A stretch of 51,550 nucleotides of DNA from positions 1-51,550 of the forward strand of contig JAFRBA010000268.1 of assembly GCA_017405115.1 (NCBI GenBank). Reading direction: 5' to 3'. This document shows positions 43,097-51,549 of this stretch, piece by piece (position 1 is the first letter of the stretch; each line of letters opens with the position of its first letter). Position numbers and translations under genes: made by a program. The notes under the pieces were generated by a model. That model saw only the letters and a program-made list of their open reading frames with translations. It searched no databases and was not told the origin of the DNA. This DNA comes from Kiritimatiellia bacterium. GTDB taxonomy: Bacteria > Verrucomicrobiota > Kiritimatiellia > RFP12 > UBA1067.

Positions 43097-45130
43097 TCAC
43101 TTCAGTTCGATCCAGAGATAGTCCAGTTGCCGCGGGATGCCGACAGCAAGCCTCTTCCCGACAAGCTTCGCCGTCCCGTTCCCCGCTATGACATTCGCCG
43201 CCCTGGCCGACGGCACCAATGCCGAGAGATCGACTTCATAGCCGGCATTCTCGTTCAATTCGCGGAAAAGGAGCACAAAACCGCAGCGGCCGTTGGCGGC
43301 GCATGTGGCAAAGCCGGTCCACGCGACGCCATCCGGCTTCTCGCCAATCGGAAAGGTGATTCCGGAATGCAGCCGCTCACGATTCGACTTCCATACATCC
43401 ACCGCCTGGCGAAGCTCCGCCGCCGAATCCCTGTCAAGCTCGGAAAGCTCCATCCATGCAAGCGGCGAGGCGACCATGGCGATCGCAAACAACGCATCCA
43501 CACGATAGTGCGCGGGCGAAAGCGGCGAATCAGCGGGATACTCCCCGGCTCCGTGATGCGGATTCAGGAATTCGACGCGCAGGCGCATGGGGTCGACTAC
43601 CTCGGCGAGCGACCACAGGCTCCGCAGCGTCTGATGAGGCCAATAATGCCCCCTCTTCCACATTCGGTTCTCCAGAAAGATCGGCCCGACATCGGGAAGC
43701 CCGAAGTATCCGGGGCGCTTCGCGACGCCAGTGACGTCAAAATCACTCACAATCGCGCCATGCGATTCCCGGAGCAGTCGGTCGAAGAACCTGCGCTGAT
43801 TGGCGAACGCCGCCTCTGACGACATCTCAAGTGAATCTATCTTGAAGTACCGGATTCCATGAACGCGGTAGAATTCAAGGAGCGTCTCCGCGTCCTCCTC
43901 ACAGGCCGCGCAGTCGTGCGTGGAATCAGGGCCGAACCAGAGCCCGAGTTCGACGCTACGCTCGCGAGCCAATTTGACGAGCGCGCCCAGTCCGTCCGGG
44001 AATCGCACAGGATCGACCTTCCAGAACTGCGCATTCTCGCGAAAATTCCCCCACTTGCCTTTCTCGCCGGCCCTAAGCAGCAGAGAGTTGATGCTTTTCC
44101 CTCTCTGCCAGCCGTCGTCAATCTGCACGACGTCGACGCCGACCCTCCCAGCCGCCCTGACTTCCGCCGCGATGAAGTCCGCGTTGATGCGCCGGTCGGC
44201 GTTGCTGTCGCCCCAGGTGTTCGAGACGAGCAATCCGTCGCGGTCCGCGCGATAGTCGCGCAGCGCGCGCTGCATTGAGTGCAGCGCGCGTGTGCGCCCG
44301 CGCACGCCGCCGACATATGCGATTTCCGCAACCGGCCAGCCATTCCGGACGGCCGCAAACGTCAAGCGGTTCCCTGCTGCCGTGAATGCGTAGTCCGGCA
44401 TTGCGCACGGACGCGAAGCGTGCAGAGGCGCGAGGCGCGCAAATGCGACTCCGGCGCCTGTCAGCACGTCTTCGACCGCCGCTATCGACTCGTCGAGTCG
44501 CTGCGGCGCGGCGAGGGTCGTCGGAAGCCATTCGCGCTTGAAGAGCTTCTCGTCGTTGACGTCCGTCTGGTCGTGCAGTTCATATGCGACGACCTTCGCA
44601 TGCGGCCATGCGAAACGCATGGAATCTGCACCAGCCCGCCAGGCTTCGTCTTCGCGAGGCATGTCCTGCCAGACATCGCCGGTCGGCACGAACCGGAAGT
44701 CAAGCCGCGTCGCCTCTCTGACGATTCCATCCATGCCCTCCGCAAGCGAAAGTGCCTCGGTCCAATCGCCTGAAGACGCAACAATCCTGACTCCCGCCTT
44801 GCCAACAAGCGTCAGCGGCTGGGCACTGGCCGTCACCCTGATGAAGCGCACCTGCTTCTGCAAGGCATTCCGACCGCAGCTCTGATGCAGAAGCTCTCGT
44901 CCGCCGACCTTGAGCGAAACCGTCTCAAGCCCCCGTTCGCCGGGGCGAAAGACGCGTGAGAAGACGCCATTCCCCAATTTCAGTCTGTCGGGTGTCCAGA
45001 TGACGAGGCAAGAACCGTTCGTAAGGCCCCCGCATTGCGCCTGTTCGCCAGGTACCGCCGCATTCAGCGCGGCAAAATGCACACAGGCGGACAGGGCCAA
45101 AGCCAGAGGTTTCCAAGACAACTCGTTCAT
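43097..45130 (-). CDS. GH36/GH27-clan alpha-galactosidase-like enzyme, secreted
   Basis: 677 residues with a signal peptide. After an N-terminal beta domain comes the clan GH-D barrel: VDVVQIDDGWQRG, LGLWFGPDSTHDC, GIRYFKIDSLEM (predicted nucleophile Asp in KID) and VSDFDVTG (candidate acid/base region). A C-terminal beta domain ends the protein. It probably releases alpha-linked galactose or a similar sugar. First gene of the operon that continues through the surface protein and both DUF4091 proteins. The ATG lies 9 nt after the -10 box, giving essentially no leader and no ribosome binding site. Controlled probably by the adjacent GntR/LacI-type regulator. Confidence 0.85.
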   Translation of the reverse strand: MNELSWKPLALALSACVHFAALNAAVPGEQAQCGGLTNGSCLVIWTPDRLKLGNGVFSRVFRPGERGLETVSLKVGGRELLHQSCGRNALQKQVRFIRVTASAQPLTLVGKAGVRIVASSGDWTEALSLAEGMDGIVREATRLDFRFVPTGDVWQDMPREDEAWRAGADSMRFAWPHAKVVAYELHDQTDVNDEKLFKREWLPTTLAAPQRLDESIAAVEDVLTGAGVAFARLAPLHASRPCAMPDYAFTAAGNRLTFAAVRNGWPVAEIAYVGGVRGRTRALHSMQRALRDYRADRDGLLVSNTWGDSNADRRINADFIAAEVRAAGRVGVDVVQIDDGWQRGKSINSLLLRAGEKGKWGNFRENAQFWKVDPVRFPDGLGALVKLARERSVELGLWFGPDSTHDCAACEEDAETLLEFYRVHGIRYFKIDSLEMSSEAAFANQRRFFDRLLRESHGAIVSDFDVTGVAKRPGYFGLPDVGPIFLENRMWKRGHYWPHQTLRSLWSLAEVVDPMRLRVEFLNPHHGAGEYPADSPLSPAHYRVDALFAIAMVASPLAWMELSELDRDSAAELRQAVDVWKSNRERLHSGITFPIGEKPDGVAWTGFATCAANGRCGFVLLFRELNENAGYEVDLSALVPSARAANVIAGNGTAKLVGKRLAVGIPRQLDYLWIELK

Positions 45131-45138
45131 CGGGCATG

Positions 45139-45191
45139 ATTATAGCCAAAACCTACGCCCGCTCGCAACCGACAGGAAACGATCCAATTGG
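45139..45191 (-). promoter_or_regulatory. Promoter and candidate operator of the GH36 operon
   Basis: TTGCGA (45163-45168), 18-bp spacer and TATAAT (45139-45144) on the minus strand. Upstream, CCAATTGG (45184-45191) is a perfect 8-bp palindrome, a candidate site for the regulator encoded just before. Predicted start point is 1-2 nt before the ATG. Confidence 0.5.
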
Positions 45192-45210
45192 TCCAAAATA
45201 CAGCCGCGCA

Positions 45211-46269
45211 CTAGAACACCGGGAAGGATAGTCCTCGACGATATACGGGTGAATTCACGTACGGTGTAAAAGATCCGGTCCTCAGATAATGCAATGCGGA
45301 TTTCGCGCAATTCGAACCTTCCTGAAACGGATTAGACTCCAGACAGGCCATTGTATTCAGGAATGCGAACCCAGAACCGCGATTCACATAGGAAACCACC
45401 TTCACGTCTTTCGGAATGCGGTATCCTCTTTGGTACAAAGCCGAGATGGCCCCGTTCGCCAGAAAATCGTCGGTTATGAAGACAAGGTCCGGCAGGGAGC
45501 CACGACGGAGGCGATTGGACATCGCCCGCTCTGCGTCCCTTACCAGGGCATCCAGACCGTCATAGTCAGAACCCCTGGGAGTGGCAAGGCGCTCGACGGC
45601 GATTCCTTGCGCCTCAAGATCGCTCTGCGCATCGATATAGGAATCGCCGCCAAAATCAACCTGGAGCACGGACCGGATGCGGGCGCGCACGCAGTCGCGT
45701 ACGAACTCGCCAACCGCTTGCGACGCATCAAAGCACACGTTGCCGACGCACTTGTCGCGCGAAACCACGACGTTCGAGACCGTGGCATACGTGAATCCGC
45801 GCTCCGCCACGCATCTGGCCACCGCAGGCAGTCGGCAGTTCGGCGCGCGGATAAGCACGAAGTCGGGGTTTTCGTTCAGCACCTTGACAAGCGGCTGAAG
45901 ATTCAGCGCCCTCACGCCATCGTGCGAAAGTTGCACGTCGGTATAGCGGCATCCGGCCTTCTCAACTGTCCGCCGAACCCCCAACGAGAACATGGAACCG
46001 GAACAACTGCCGTTGTCTTCGCTACGGACGTCCAGAAAAAGCCACCGCCTCTTCTGAGGACGCTTCAGCACGATTGCACCGACCCTCCGCCGAACCTCCA
46101 GGACGCCATCGGCCGAAAGACGCGCAATTGCGGTGCGGACAGTGCGCTCACCCACCTTCAGCCCAGCGGCGAGATTCTTGCGCGACGGCAGGCATCCGCC
46201 TACCGGAAACCTTTCCGCGGCAATTCCGGCTACTATCTTCTCGACTACGCGATCTACAAGACTATGCAT
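45211..46269 (-). CDS. GntR-type winged-helix regulator with LacI-like sugar-binding domain
   Basis: 352 residues. Residues 1-75 are a GntR winged helix (LPSRKNLAAGLKVGERTVRTAIARLSADGVLEVRRRVGAIV). The rest resembles a LacI/periplasmic-binding sensor (DFVLIRAP, VCFDASQAVGEFV, LPDLVFITDDFLANGAISAL), as in AraR-type repressors. It lies immediately upstream of the GH36 operon in the same direction and probably senses a sugar released by it. Its ATG overlaps the marC stop by 8 bases, so it is made from the oad-marC transcript, linking the sodium-pump operon and the glycan locus. Confidence 0.85.
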   Translation of the reverse strand: MHSLVDRVVEKIVAGIAAERFPVGGCLPSRKNLAAGLKVGERTVRTAIARLSADGVLEVRRRVGAIVLKRPQKRRWLFLDVRSEDNGSCSGSMFSLGVRRTVEKAGCRYTDVQLSHDGVRALNLQPLVKVLNENPDFVLIRAPNCRLPAVARCVAERGFTYATVSNVVVSRDKCVGNVCFDASQAVGEFVRDCVRARIRSVLQVDFGGDSYIDAQSDLEAQGIAVERLATPRGSDYDGLDALVRDAERAMSNRLRRGSLPDLVFITDDFLANGAISALYQRGYRIPKDVKVVSYVNRGSGFAFLNTMACLESNPFQEGSNCAKSALHYLRTGSFTPYVNSPVYRRGLSFPVF

Positions 46270-46858
46270 TGCCGCCGAGGAACCCCCGGACGCCCGTCAT
46301 TATCATCTGCGAGGAAAGCGCGGCGAGGATGAGCGCCGTCAGGCGCATCAGTATCGAGAGCCCGCGCCTCCCAAGGCGCCTCTCCAGCCACGTCCCGAGA
46401 AGGAGGATCAGCCATATGAAGAACAGCGCGGCGGCAAGGGCCGCGAACCCCACGAGCTTCATGCCGGCCGAGTGCAGCTCCGCCGAAACGACCATTATGG
46501 CCCCGCAAGACGCAGGCCCGACTATGACCGGCATCGCGAGCGGAACGACCGAGATGTCCTCCCCTTCCTTCGCCGCGACGGCCTTCGGGTTCATCAGCGA
46601 TATCGCAGTCAGCAGGAGGAGTATCCCCGCGCCTATCCTGAACGCGTCTACGGTTATCCCGAACAGGTCGAATATGAGCTGCCCGAAGAACAGCAGCGAG
46701 CCGGATATCACGACCGTGGCCAGAGCGACCCGGTTCGCGAGCGCCCGCCGCTCCGCCTGGCTCCTCTCGGCCGTCATAGCCAGGAACATCGACAGCGCAA
46801 AGAACGGGGTGAAGAGGAAGAAGAACTTCAGCGCCAGTGATACGAACGTCGAACCCAT
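46262..46858 (-). CDS. MarC family integral membrane protein
   Basis: 198 residues with about six hydrophobic segments (LALKFFFLFTPFFALSMFL, VVISGSLLFFGQLIFDLFG, and others), and MarC-type blocks DAFRIGAGILLLLTAI, PLAMPVIVGPASCGAIM and a last helix ILAALSSQMIMTGVRGFL. Function of the family is unresolved. The ATG at 46858 lies 14 bases after the oadB stop. It overlaps the regulator gene by 8 bases. Confidence 0.85.
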   Translation of the reverse strand: MGSTFVSLALKFFFLFTPFFALSMFLAMTAERSQAERRALANRVALATVVISGSLLFFGQLIFDLFGITVDAFRIGAGILLLLTAISLMNPKAVAAKEGEDISVVPLAMPVIVGPASCGAIMVVSAELHSAGMKLVGFAALAAALFFIWLILLLGTWLERRLGRRGLSILMRLTALILAALSSQMIMTGVRGFLGGNA

Positions 46859-46872
46859 CGCCCCCGGCCCCG

Positions 46873-48456
46873 TCAGCGGCAAAGCGTGTACAGCACCCCG
46901 GCCACCACCGCCGAACCGATGACGCCCGAGACGTTCGGGCCCATCGCCTGCATCAGGATGAAGTTCGTCGGGTCGTTCTGCAGAGACACCTTGTTGGATA
47001 CGCGCGCGGCCATCGGAACGGCCGAGACGCCGGCCGAGCCGATGAGCGGGTTGATCTTGTTGTCCTTCGACGAGAAGACGTTCATGAGCTTCGCCATGAG
47101 GACGCCCGCCGCCGTCCCTACGCAGAACGCGCAGAGGCCGAGCGCGAGGATGCCGAGCGTCGTCCCGGAGAGGAACTTCTCGCACGCGAGCTTCGAGCCG
47201 ACGGAGAGACCGAGCATGATCGTGACGATGTTGATTAGCGCGTTGGACATCGTGTCGGAGATGCGGGCGACCGACGGGCCCGCCTCCTTGGCGAGGTTGC
47301 CGAGCATCAGCGCGCCGATGAGCGGCACCGCGGACGGCAGCAGGACGGCGCAGAGGAGAAGCACCACGAGCGGGAAGCATATCTTCTCTATGCGCTTCAC
47401 CTCGCGGAGCGGCGGCATCTTGATCGCGCGCTCGGCCTTGGTCGTCAGCGCGTTCATGATCGGCGGCTGTATGATCGGCACAAGCGCCATGTAGCTGTAC
47501 GCCGCCACGGCTATCGCGCCGAGGAGGTCAGGCGCCAGCCGCGACGTGAGCCAGATCGCCGTCGGGCCGTCAGCGCCGCCGATGATGCCTATGGAGGCCG
47601 CGGCCTTCACGGGCAGCACGTCGCCGAAGAAGCCCGGGAAAAGCGACGCCAGGCCGAGCGCACCGAAGAGCGCGAAGAAGATGCCGAACTGCGCGGCGCC
47701 GCCGAGAAGCGCCATCTTCGGGTTGGCGATCAGCGGTCCGAAGTCCGTCATCGCGCCGACGCCCATGAAGATCATGATCGGGAAGACGCCCGTGTCGATG
47801 CCGAACTTGAAGAAATAGTACAGGAACCCGCCGGGCTCCACGATTCCGCCGGACATCACGGGAACTCCGCTCGTGAGGAACGATATCACGCCGTCGTGCA
47901 TCATCGCGGGGGCGGTCACGCCCGCAAGCGGGCAGTTGGCGAGGAGACCGCCGAACCCGATCGGCAGCAGCAGGAGCGGCTCGAAGCCCTTCACGATCGC
48001 GAGGTACATGAGCACGAGGCAGACCGGTATCATGATGAGCTGCCCGACGCCGTACGGCATGCCGAAGAGCGTCTTAACCTCATGGCCCCTGACGAACGCG
48101 CCATTCTCGTCGAAGTAGCCGCCGACCCAGTCGCCGACCTCAACCGTGTGGGTCGACGAGGATGCCGCCTTCGCCTGGAGCTTGCTTATCACCCAGTAGC
48201 CGTTGCGGTTCGCGTAGTCGGACGGATGGCGCAGCGGCTTGGTGAAGTCGGGCTTCTCGGCCCGGTCCCCCTCCGCGAAGTTGCCCGTGATGTAGGCCGG
48301 GGCCTCTTTCTTCAAGAAGCCGGAGATGCCGGTGTCGCCGGAGAGGTTCTTCACCTTGGTGAGCGTCTGCTCCCAGGCCGGGGCCGCGTCGACATCGGCG
48401 GCCTGCGCACCAACGGCGCAGGCGGCAACGGCAAGGGCCAATAAAAAGCGTTTCAT
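46873..48456 (-). CDS. oadB: Na+-translocating oxaloacetate (or related) decarboxylase beta subunit with exported N-terminal extension
   Basis: 527 residues. From about residue 135 on it is the usual beta subunit, a multi-span membrane protein that decarboxylates carboxybiotin and pumps Na+: [45 protein letters not shown], and the C-terminal [17 protein letters not shown]. The first 20 residues are a signal-like sequence ([15 protein letters not shown]) and residues 21-130 form an extra soluble region with no match I know. This makes it much longer than the typical beta subunit. An octamer array separates it from oadA. Confidence 0.92.
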   Translation of the reverse strand: MKRFLLALAVAACAVGAQAADVDAAPAWEQTLTKVKNLSGDTGISGFLKKEAPAYITGNFAEGDRAEKPDFTKPLRHPSDYANRNGYWVISKLQAKAASSSTHTVEVGDWVGGYFDENGAFVRGHEVKTLFGMPYGVGQLIMIPVCLVLMYLAIVKGFEPLLLLPIGFGGLLANCPLAGVTAPAMMHDGVISFLTSGVPVMSGGIVEPGGFLYYFFKFGIDTGVFPIMIFMGVGAMTDFGPLIANPKMALLGGAAQFGIFFALFGALGLASLFPGFFGDVLPVKAAASIGIIGGADGPTAIWLTSRLAPDLLGAIAVAAYSYMALVPIIQPPIMNALTTKAERAIKMPPLREVKRIEKICFPLVVLLLCAVLLPSAVPLIGALMLGNLAKEAGPSVARISDTMSNALINIVTIMLGLSVGSKLACEKFLSGTTLGILALGLCAFCVGTAAGVLMAKLMNVFSSKDNKINPLIGSAGVSAVPMAARVSNKVSLQNDPTNFILMQAMGPNVSGVIGSAVVAGVLYTLCR

Positions 48457-48471
48457 TCCGTAGTGTCCTTT

Positions 48472-48527
48472 CTAGAAGCCTGGGAACCTAGAATTCTAGA
48501 AGCCTAGAATCCTAGAAACCTAGAAAT
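48472..48527. repeat. Octamer array between oadA and oadB
   Basis: Seven 8-bp units on the plus strand: ctagaagc, ctgggaac, ctagaatt, ctagaagc, ctagaatc, ctagaaac, ctagaaat. The array begins at the oadA stop codon (TGA, 48527-48529) and fills most of the 70-bp spacer to oadB. Confidence 0.9.
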
Positions 48528-50374
48528 CACCCGATAACCGCCAGAACGTCGCCGGTCGCCACCTTGTCGGTCGCGGCGACGACGACCGTCACCGTGCCGT
48601 CGCACGGAGCCGTGACGGGCGTCTCCATCTTCATCACGTCCATGACGAGGATTTCGTCCCCCTTGGAGACCTTCTGCCCGCTCGACGCGGTGACGCGGAG
48701 AATCGTGCCGGGCACGGGGGCCTTCACCTCTGTGCCGCCGGCGCCTCCGGAAGAGGCGCCGCCCTCCGTAGCCTTGGCGGAGGAGGGCAACCCTGCTTTT
48801 GTGGAGAACGCGACTTCCTTGCCGTTGACGACCGCCTTGCCGTCGCCCTTGATCTCGACGCCGTAGGCCTTGCCGTTGATCGTGACGGTGACGCCCCCCT
48901 TCGCGGCTCCGCCGGCTACGGAGGGCTCGCTTGCGCTCGCGAACCGGCACCCCATGGGCGCCTTCGACGGATCCTTGAGGAACAGGATGCCCTTCTCCTT
49001 GCACGACGCGGCGATGAAGATGTTCTCGTCGGTGACGGGAAGCCCCGCGTCCTCGAGCATCTTCCTGGCGACCGCGCCGCCCTTCTTCGGATCTGCGTCG
49101 TTCATCTCGAGCACGGTCTTGGTGGTCGGCTCGCTGTACGCCTTGTTGAGGTCGCTCGACGCCATGAACTCGCTCGCCTTCTTCACGATCTCCGGGTCCG
49201 GCGGGACGGGCGTCTTGCCGAAATAGCCGAGCACCATCTTCGCGTAGCCGGGGGAGAACTTGTTGAACTTGCCGAACATGACGTTCTGGATCGCCTGCTG
49301 CGCGTAGAACTGCGAGACGGGCGTCACGGACGTCCCGAAGCCGCCGAGGCGCACGCAGTCGTACATCTCCGCGATCATGTCGTCGTACTTGTCCATCATG
49401 TTGTTGTCGCGAAGCATCTGCGTGTTGGCGGTGAGCGCGCCGCCCGGCATCGGGCTCCACACGATCTGCGGGTTGACGCTCATGGCCTCCGGCGGCAGGA
49501 AGTACTTCTGCATCGCGTTCTTGAAGGAGTCCTCCGCCTTCTTGATCTTGTTGATGTCAAAGTCGAAGCCGAAGTCGGGATCGCCGTCGAGGCAGTGCCA
49601 CATCGTGATGATGTCGGGCTGGCAGGTGCCGCCGCTCATCGGCGCCATCGAGAGGTCGAGGCCGTCAGCGCCGCCGCGGAGCGCGGCTAGGTAGCAGGCG
49701 ACGCCGTTGCCCGCGGTCTCATGGCTGTGGAACTGTATGTGCACCCCGTCGCCGAGGAGCTGCCGCGCGAGCTTCATCGTGTTGTACACAGTCGTCGGCG
49801 TGGAGGTTCCGGACGCGTCCTTGAACGCCACGCGGTCGAAGGGAATGCCCGCGTCCATGATCATCCTGAGGCGGTCGCGGTAGAACTCGGGCGTGTGCGT
49901 TCCCTTGTTGTCGATTCCGGGCGGCAGGCCCATCATCGTCACGACGACCTCGTGGTTGAGCCCCGCGTCGTGGATGCACTGGCCGGACCACTTGAGGTTG
50001 TTCACGTCGTTCAGGGCGTCGAAGTTGCGGATCGAGCTCATGCCGTGCTTCTTGAACATCTGCGCGTGAAGCTTGATCATGTCGGAGCTCTGACTCTCCA
50101 GGCCGACGACGTTCACGCCGCGCGAGAGCGTCTGCAGGTCGGCCTCGGGAGCGGCCCTGCGGAACGCGTCCATCACGTCGAACGCATCCTCCTGGCAGTA
50201 GAAGTAGCAGCTCTGGAACCGCGCGCCGCCGCCGGCCTCGAACCAGCGGACGCCTGCCGCGTATGCCTCCTCGACGCAGGGGAGGAAGTCTTTGGAGAGA
50301 ACGCGCGCGCCGACGACGGACTGGAACCCGTCGCGGAACGCCGTGAGCATGAATTTTACGTTTTTCTTTGCCAT
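48527..50374 (-). CDS. oadA: Biotin-dependent decarboxylase alpha subunit (oxaloacetate decarboxylase type) with biotin carrier domain
   Basis: 615 residues. The N-terminal carboxyltransferase barrel shows FRDGFQSVVGARV, VAFKDASGT (carboxylated Lys region), FHSHETAGNG and SMAPMSGGTCQPD; then the conserved C-terminal helical part. The biotin carrier ends the protein with VMDVMKMETPV (biotinyl-Lys582). Together with oadB and oadG it forms a membrane Na+ pump driven by decarboxylation, typical of anaerobes. Two linker segments (near residues 484-490 and 530-538) are encoded by GC-rich inverted repeats. The ATG at 50374 was chosen from the family N-terminus; ribosome binding site weak. Methylmalonyl-CoA or pyruvate carboxylase function is possible. 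Confidence 0.92.
   Translation of the reverse strand: MAKKNVKFMLTAFRDGFQSVVGARVLSKDFLPCVEEAYAAGVRWFEAGGGARFQSCYFYCQEDAFDVMDAFRRAAPEADLQTLSRGVNVVGLESQSSDMIKLHAQMFKKHGMSSIRNFDALNDVNNLKWSGQCIHDAGLNHEVVVTMMGLPPGIDNKGTHTPEFYRDRLRMIMDAGIPFDRVAFKDASGTSTPTTVYNTMKLARQLLGDGVHIQFHSHETAGNGVACYLAALRGGADGLDLSMAPMSGGTCQPDIITMWHCLDGDPDFGFDFDINKIKKAEDSFKNAMQKYFLPPEAMSVNPQIVWSPMPGGALTANTQMLRDNNMMDKYDDMIAEMYDCVRLGGFGTSVTPVSQFYAQQAIQNVMFGKFNKFSPGYAKMVLGYFGKTPVPPDPEIVKKASEFMASSDLNKAYSEPTTKTVLEMNDADPKKGGAVARKMLEDAGLPVTDENIFIAASCKEKGILFLKDPSKAPMGCRFASASEPSVAGGAAKGGVTVTINGKAYGVEIKGDGKAVVNGKEVAFSTKAGLPSSAKATEGGASSGGAGGTEVKAPVPGTILRVTASSGQKVSKGDEILVMDVMKMETPVTAPCDGTVTVVVAATDKVATGDVLAVIG
48762..48787. repeat. GC-rich inverted repeat in the oadA linker
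   Basis: CCCTCCG-tagccttgg-CGGAGG(a)GGG; encodes part of LPSSAKATEGG in frame. This sequence word recurs in many bacterial genomes as a small repetitive element. A related copy lies at 48905-48925. Confidence 0.65.
48905..48925. repeat. Second GC-rich repeat in the oadA linker
   Basis: gctccgccggctacggaggg resembles the element at 48762-48787 and encodes PSVAGGA in frame, in the linker before the biotin carrier domain. Confidence 0.55.
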
Positions 50375-50418
50375 TGTGGATTTGCCCGTTAGTTGTTTTG
50401 TTGAAATTGCTTTGCCTT

Positions 50419-50483
50419 CGACCAGACGAGGCGCGAGACATGAGACGTTAGACGTGTTCGCGTCTCGCGTCCATCGTCTCACG
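50419..50483. repeat. Degenerate heptamer array, partly inverted, between oadG and oadA
   Basis: On the minus strand gacgtga, gacgatg, gacgcga, gacgcga follow the oadG stop directly, then inverted versions (gtctaa, cgtctcat, gtctcgc, gcctcgtc). The arms could pair imperfectly. The word matches the insertion in pyrC. Confidence 0.75.
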
Positions 50484-50705
50484 TCACCCTTTCATCGCGA
50501 CGGCGATGGCGAGGGCGATGTTTGCGTCTTCGTCGCCTACGGCCTTTGCCGCAGCCGGCTTCTTCTTCGGAGCCTCCTGCGGGAGGATGGAGTCGAAGCG
50601 GGCGATGCCCTTCATCGAGACCTTCGTGACTATGATGAGAATGGTGAGGAACGCGTATACGATGCCCATTCCGGCGAGCATCAGAACCAGACCCTGTCCT
50701 ATCAT
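50484..50705 (-). CDS. oadG: Decarboxylase gamma subunit
   Basis: 73 residues with one N-terminal membrane helix (LVLMLAGMGIVYAFLTILIIV) and a polar tail with PKKKPAAAKA, as in the small gamma subunits that assemble the sodium pump. The gene order gamma-alpha-beta is usual. Spacers on both sides are repeat arrays. Confidence 0.85.
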   Translation of the reverse strand: MIGQGLVLMLAGMGIVYAFLTILIIVTKVSMKGIARFDSILPQEAPKKKPAAAKAVGDEDANIALAIAVAMKG

Positions 50706-50729
50706 CTTCTTGTCTGCCTTTCTTTACAT

Positions 50730-50761
50730 CTAGGAACCTAGATGCCTAGACTTCTAGAGCT
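50730..50761. repeat. Octamer array between hisI and oadG
   Basis: Four 8-bp units on the plus strand: ctaggaac, ctagatgc, ctagactt, ctagagct. The array starts at the hisI stop codon (50762-50764), as its relative does at oadA. Confidence 0.85.
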
Positions 50762-51208
50762 TCATGGATCGACGTTCTCCAGCTTCAGCGTGTCGAAGTC
50801 GATCCTGCGGTAATAGCAGTTGCGCGGGGCGCCCGCCTTGTTCTTCGTGTGGCAGATGCCGCCGCGGCACGGCCGCACGACGTAGAGAAGCGAGTTCTGC
50901 TCGCAGTTGACGTACGCCTCGAGGAGGTCGAACGTCTCGCCGCTCGTCTCGCCCTTGAACCAGAGCTTGTTGCGGCTCGTGGACCAGAGGATGAGCTTGC
51001 GCTTCGCGAACGACTCGCGCATCGCGAACTCGTTCGTGTAGGCGACGAGGATCACCTCCTTCGTGTCTGCGTTCTGCACGGCGACCGGAATCACCCCGGG
51101 GTCGCACTCCGCAGAACCCGCAGCCCTCGTCTCCGAGACCTGACGGCCGACCTTCTCGAGCTTCGTGAAGTCAAGCTGAAGCTCCGACGATTCTTCAAGT
51201 TGTCCCAT
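50762..51208 (-). CDS. hisI: Phosphoribosyl-AMP cyclohydrolase
   Basis: 148 residues, third step of histidine synthesis. Motifs: PVAVQNADTKEVILVAYTN, STSRNKLWFKGETSG and GICHTKN with a further Cys in NCYYRRID, giving the zinc cysteines. The usual DCDxD metal motif is VNCEQNS here (the Cys kept, the Asp changed), which I believe occurs in a subgroup of the family. The ATG at 51208 has AAGGAG directly upstream and a promoter at 51242-51247. It heads the transcript into oadG. Confidence 0.9.
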   Translation of the reverse strand: MGQLEESSELQLDFTKLEKVGRQVSETRAAGSAECDPGVIPVAVQNADTKEVILVAYTNEFAMRESFAKRKLILWSTSRNKLWFKGETSGETFDLLEAYVNCEQNSLLYVVRPCRGGICHTKNKAGAPRNCYYRRIDFDTLKLENVDP

Positions 51209-51241
51209 TTTCTCCTTGTTCGCAAAAAGAACTTGGAGTGT

Positions 51242-51252
51242 ATTATACCAAA
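51242..51252 (-). promoter_or_regulatory. Extended -10 promoter of hisI-oadGAB
   Basis: The minus strand reads TTTTTGGTATAAT (TATAAT at 51242-51247), 33 bp before the hisI ATG. No clear -35. Confidence 0.65.
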
Positions 51253-51378
51253 AATCGGGGCTGTTTGGGGCACTGGAATTCACTTCGAACGGTGAACGGT
51301 GAATGCGAGGGCGTTCTCATCACGAACAACCACCACAGTCTGGACATTCCCCAACTCCGTACAATCACATATTAGACC

Positions 51379-51549
51379 CTATGGCATCTCGACCGTTACC
51401 TTGAAGAACCTGTGGAGCGAGTTGGTCGGGTACTGCCTCTCGCCGCCGTTCTCCAGCGTCTCGCTGCCGTAGACCTTGTAGAGCCGCCGCACTACGCCGT
51501 CTATGCCTTTATGTACTTCGAGCCTCGTCCGCCTCCAAGTCGGCGGATC
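51379..51549 (-). CDS. C-terminal end of an unidentified protein (partial)
   Basis: An open frame enters from the right edge and stops at TAG (51379-51381), encoding 56 residues that include LYKVYGSETLENGGE and end FFKVTVEMP. The ending with alternating hydrophobic residues resembles the last strand of secreted beta-rich proteins common in this group. The rest is outside the window. Between it and the hisI promoter (about 130 bp) no gene or clear terminator is seen. Confidence 0.5.
   Translation of the reverse strand, partial: DPPTWRRTRLEVHKGIDGVVRRLYKVYGSETLENGGERQYPTNSLHRFFKVTVEMP

Noticed and set aside
48472..48527. Tandem repeats as a possible CRISPR array
   Set aside because: Units are 8 bp with no spacers of constant length and no cas genes nearby.
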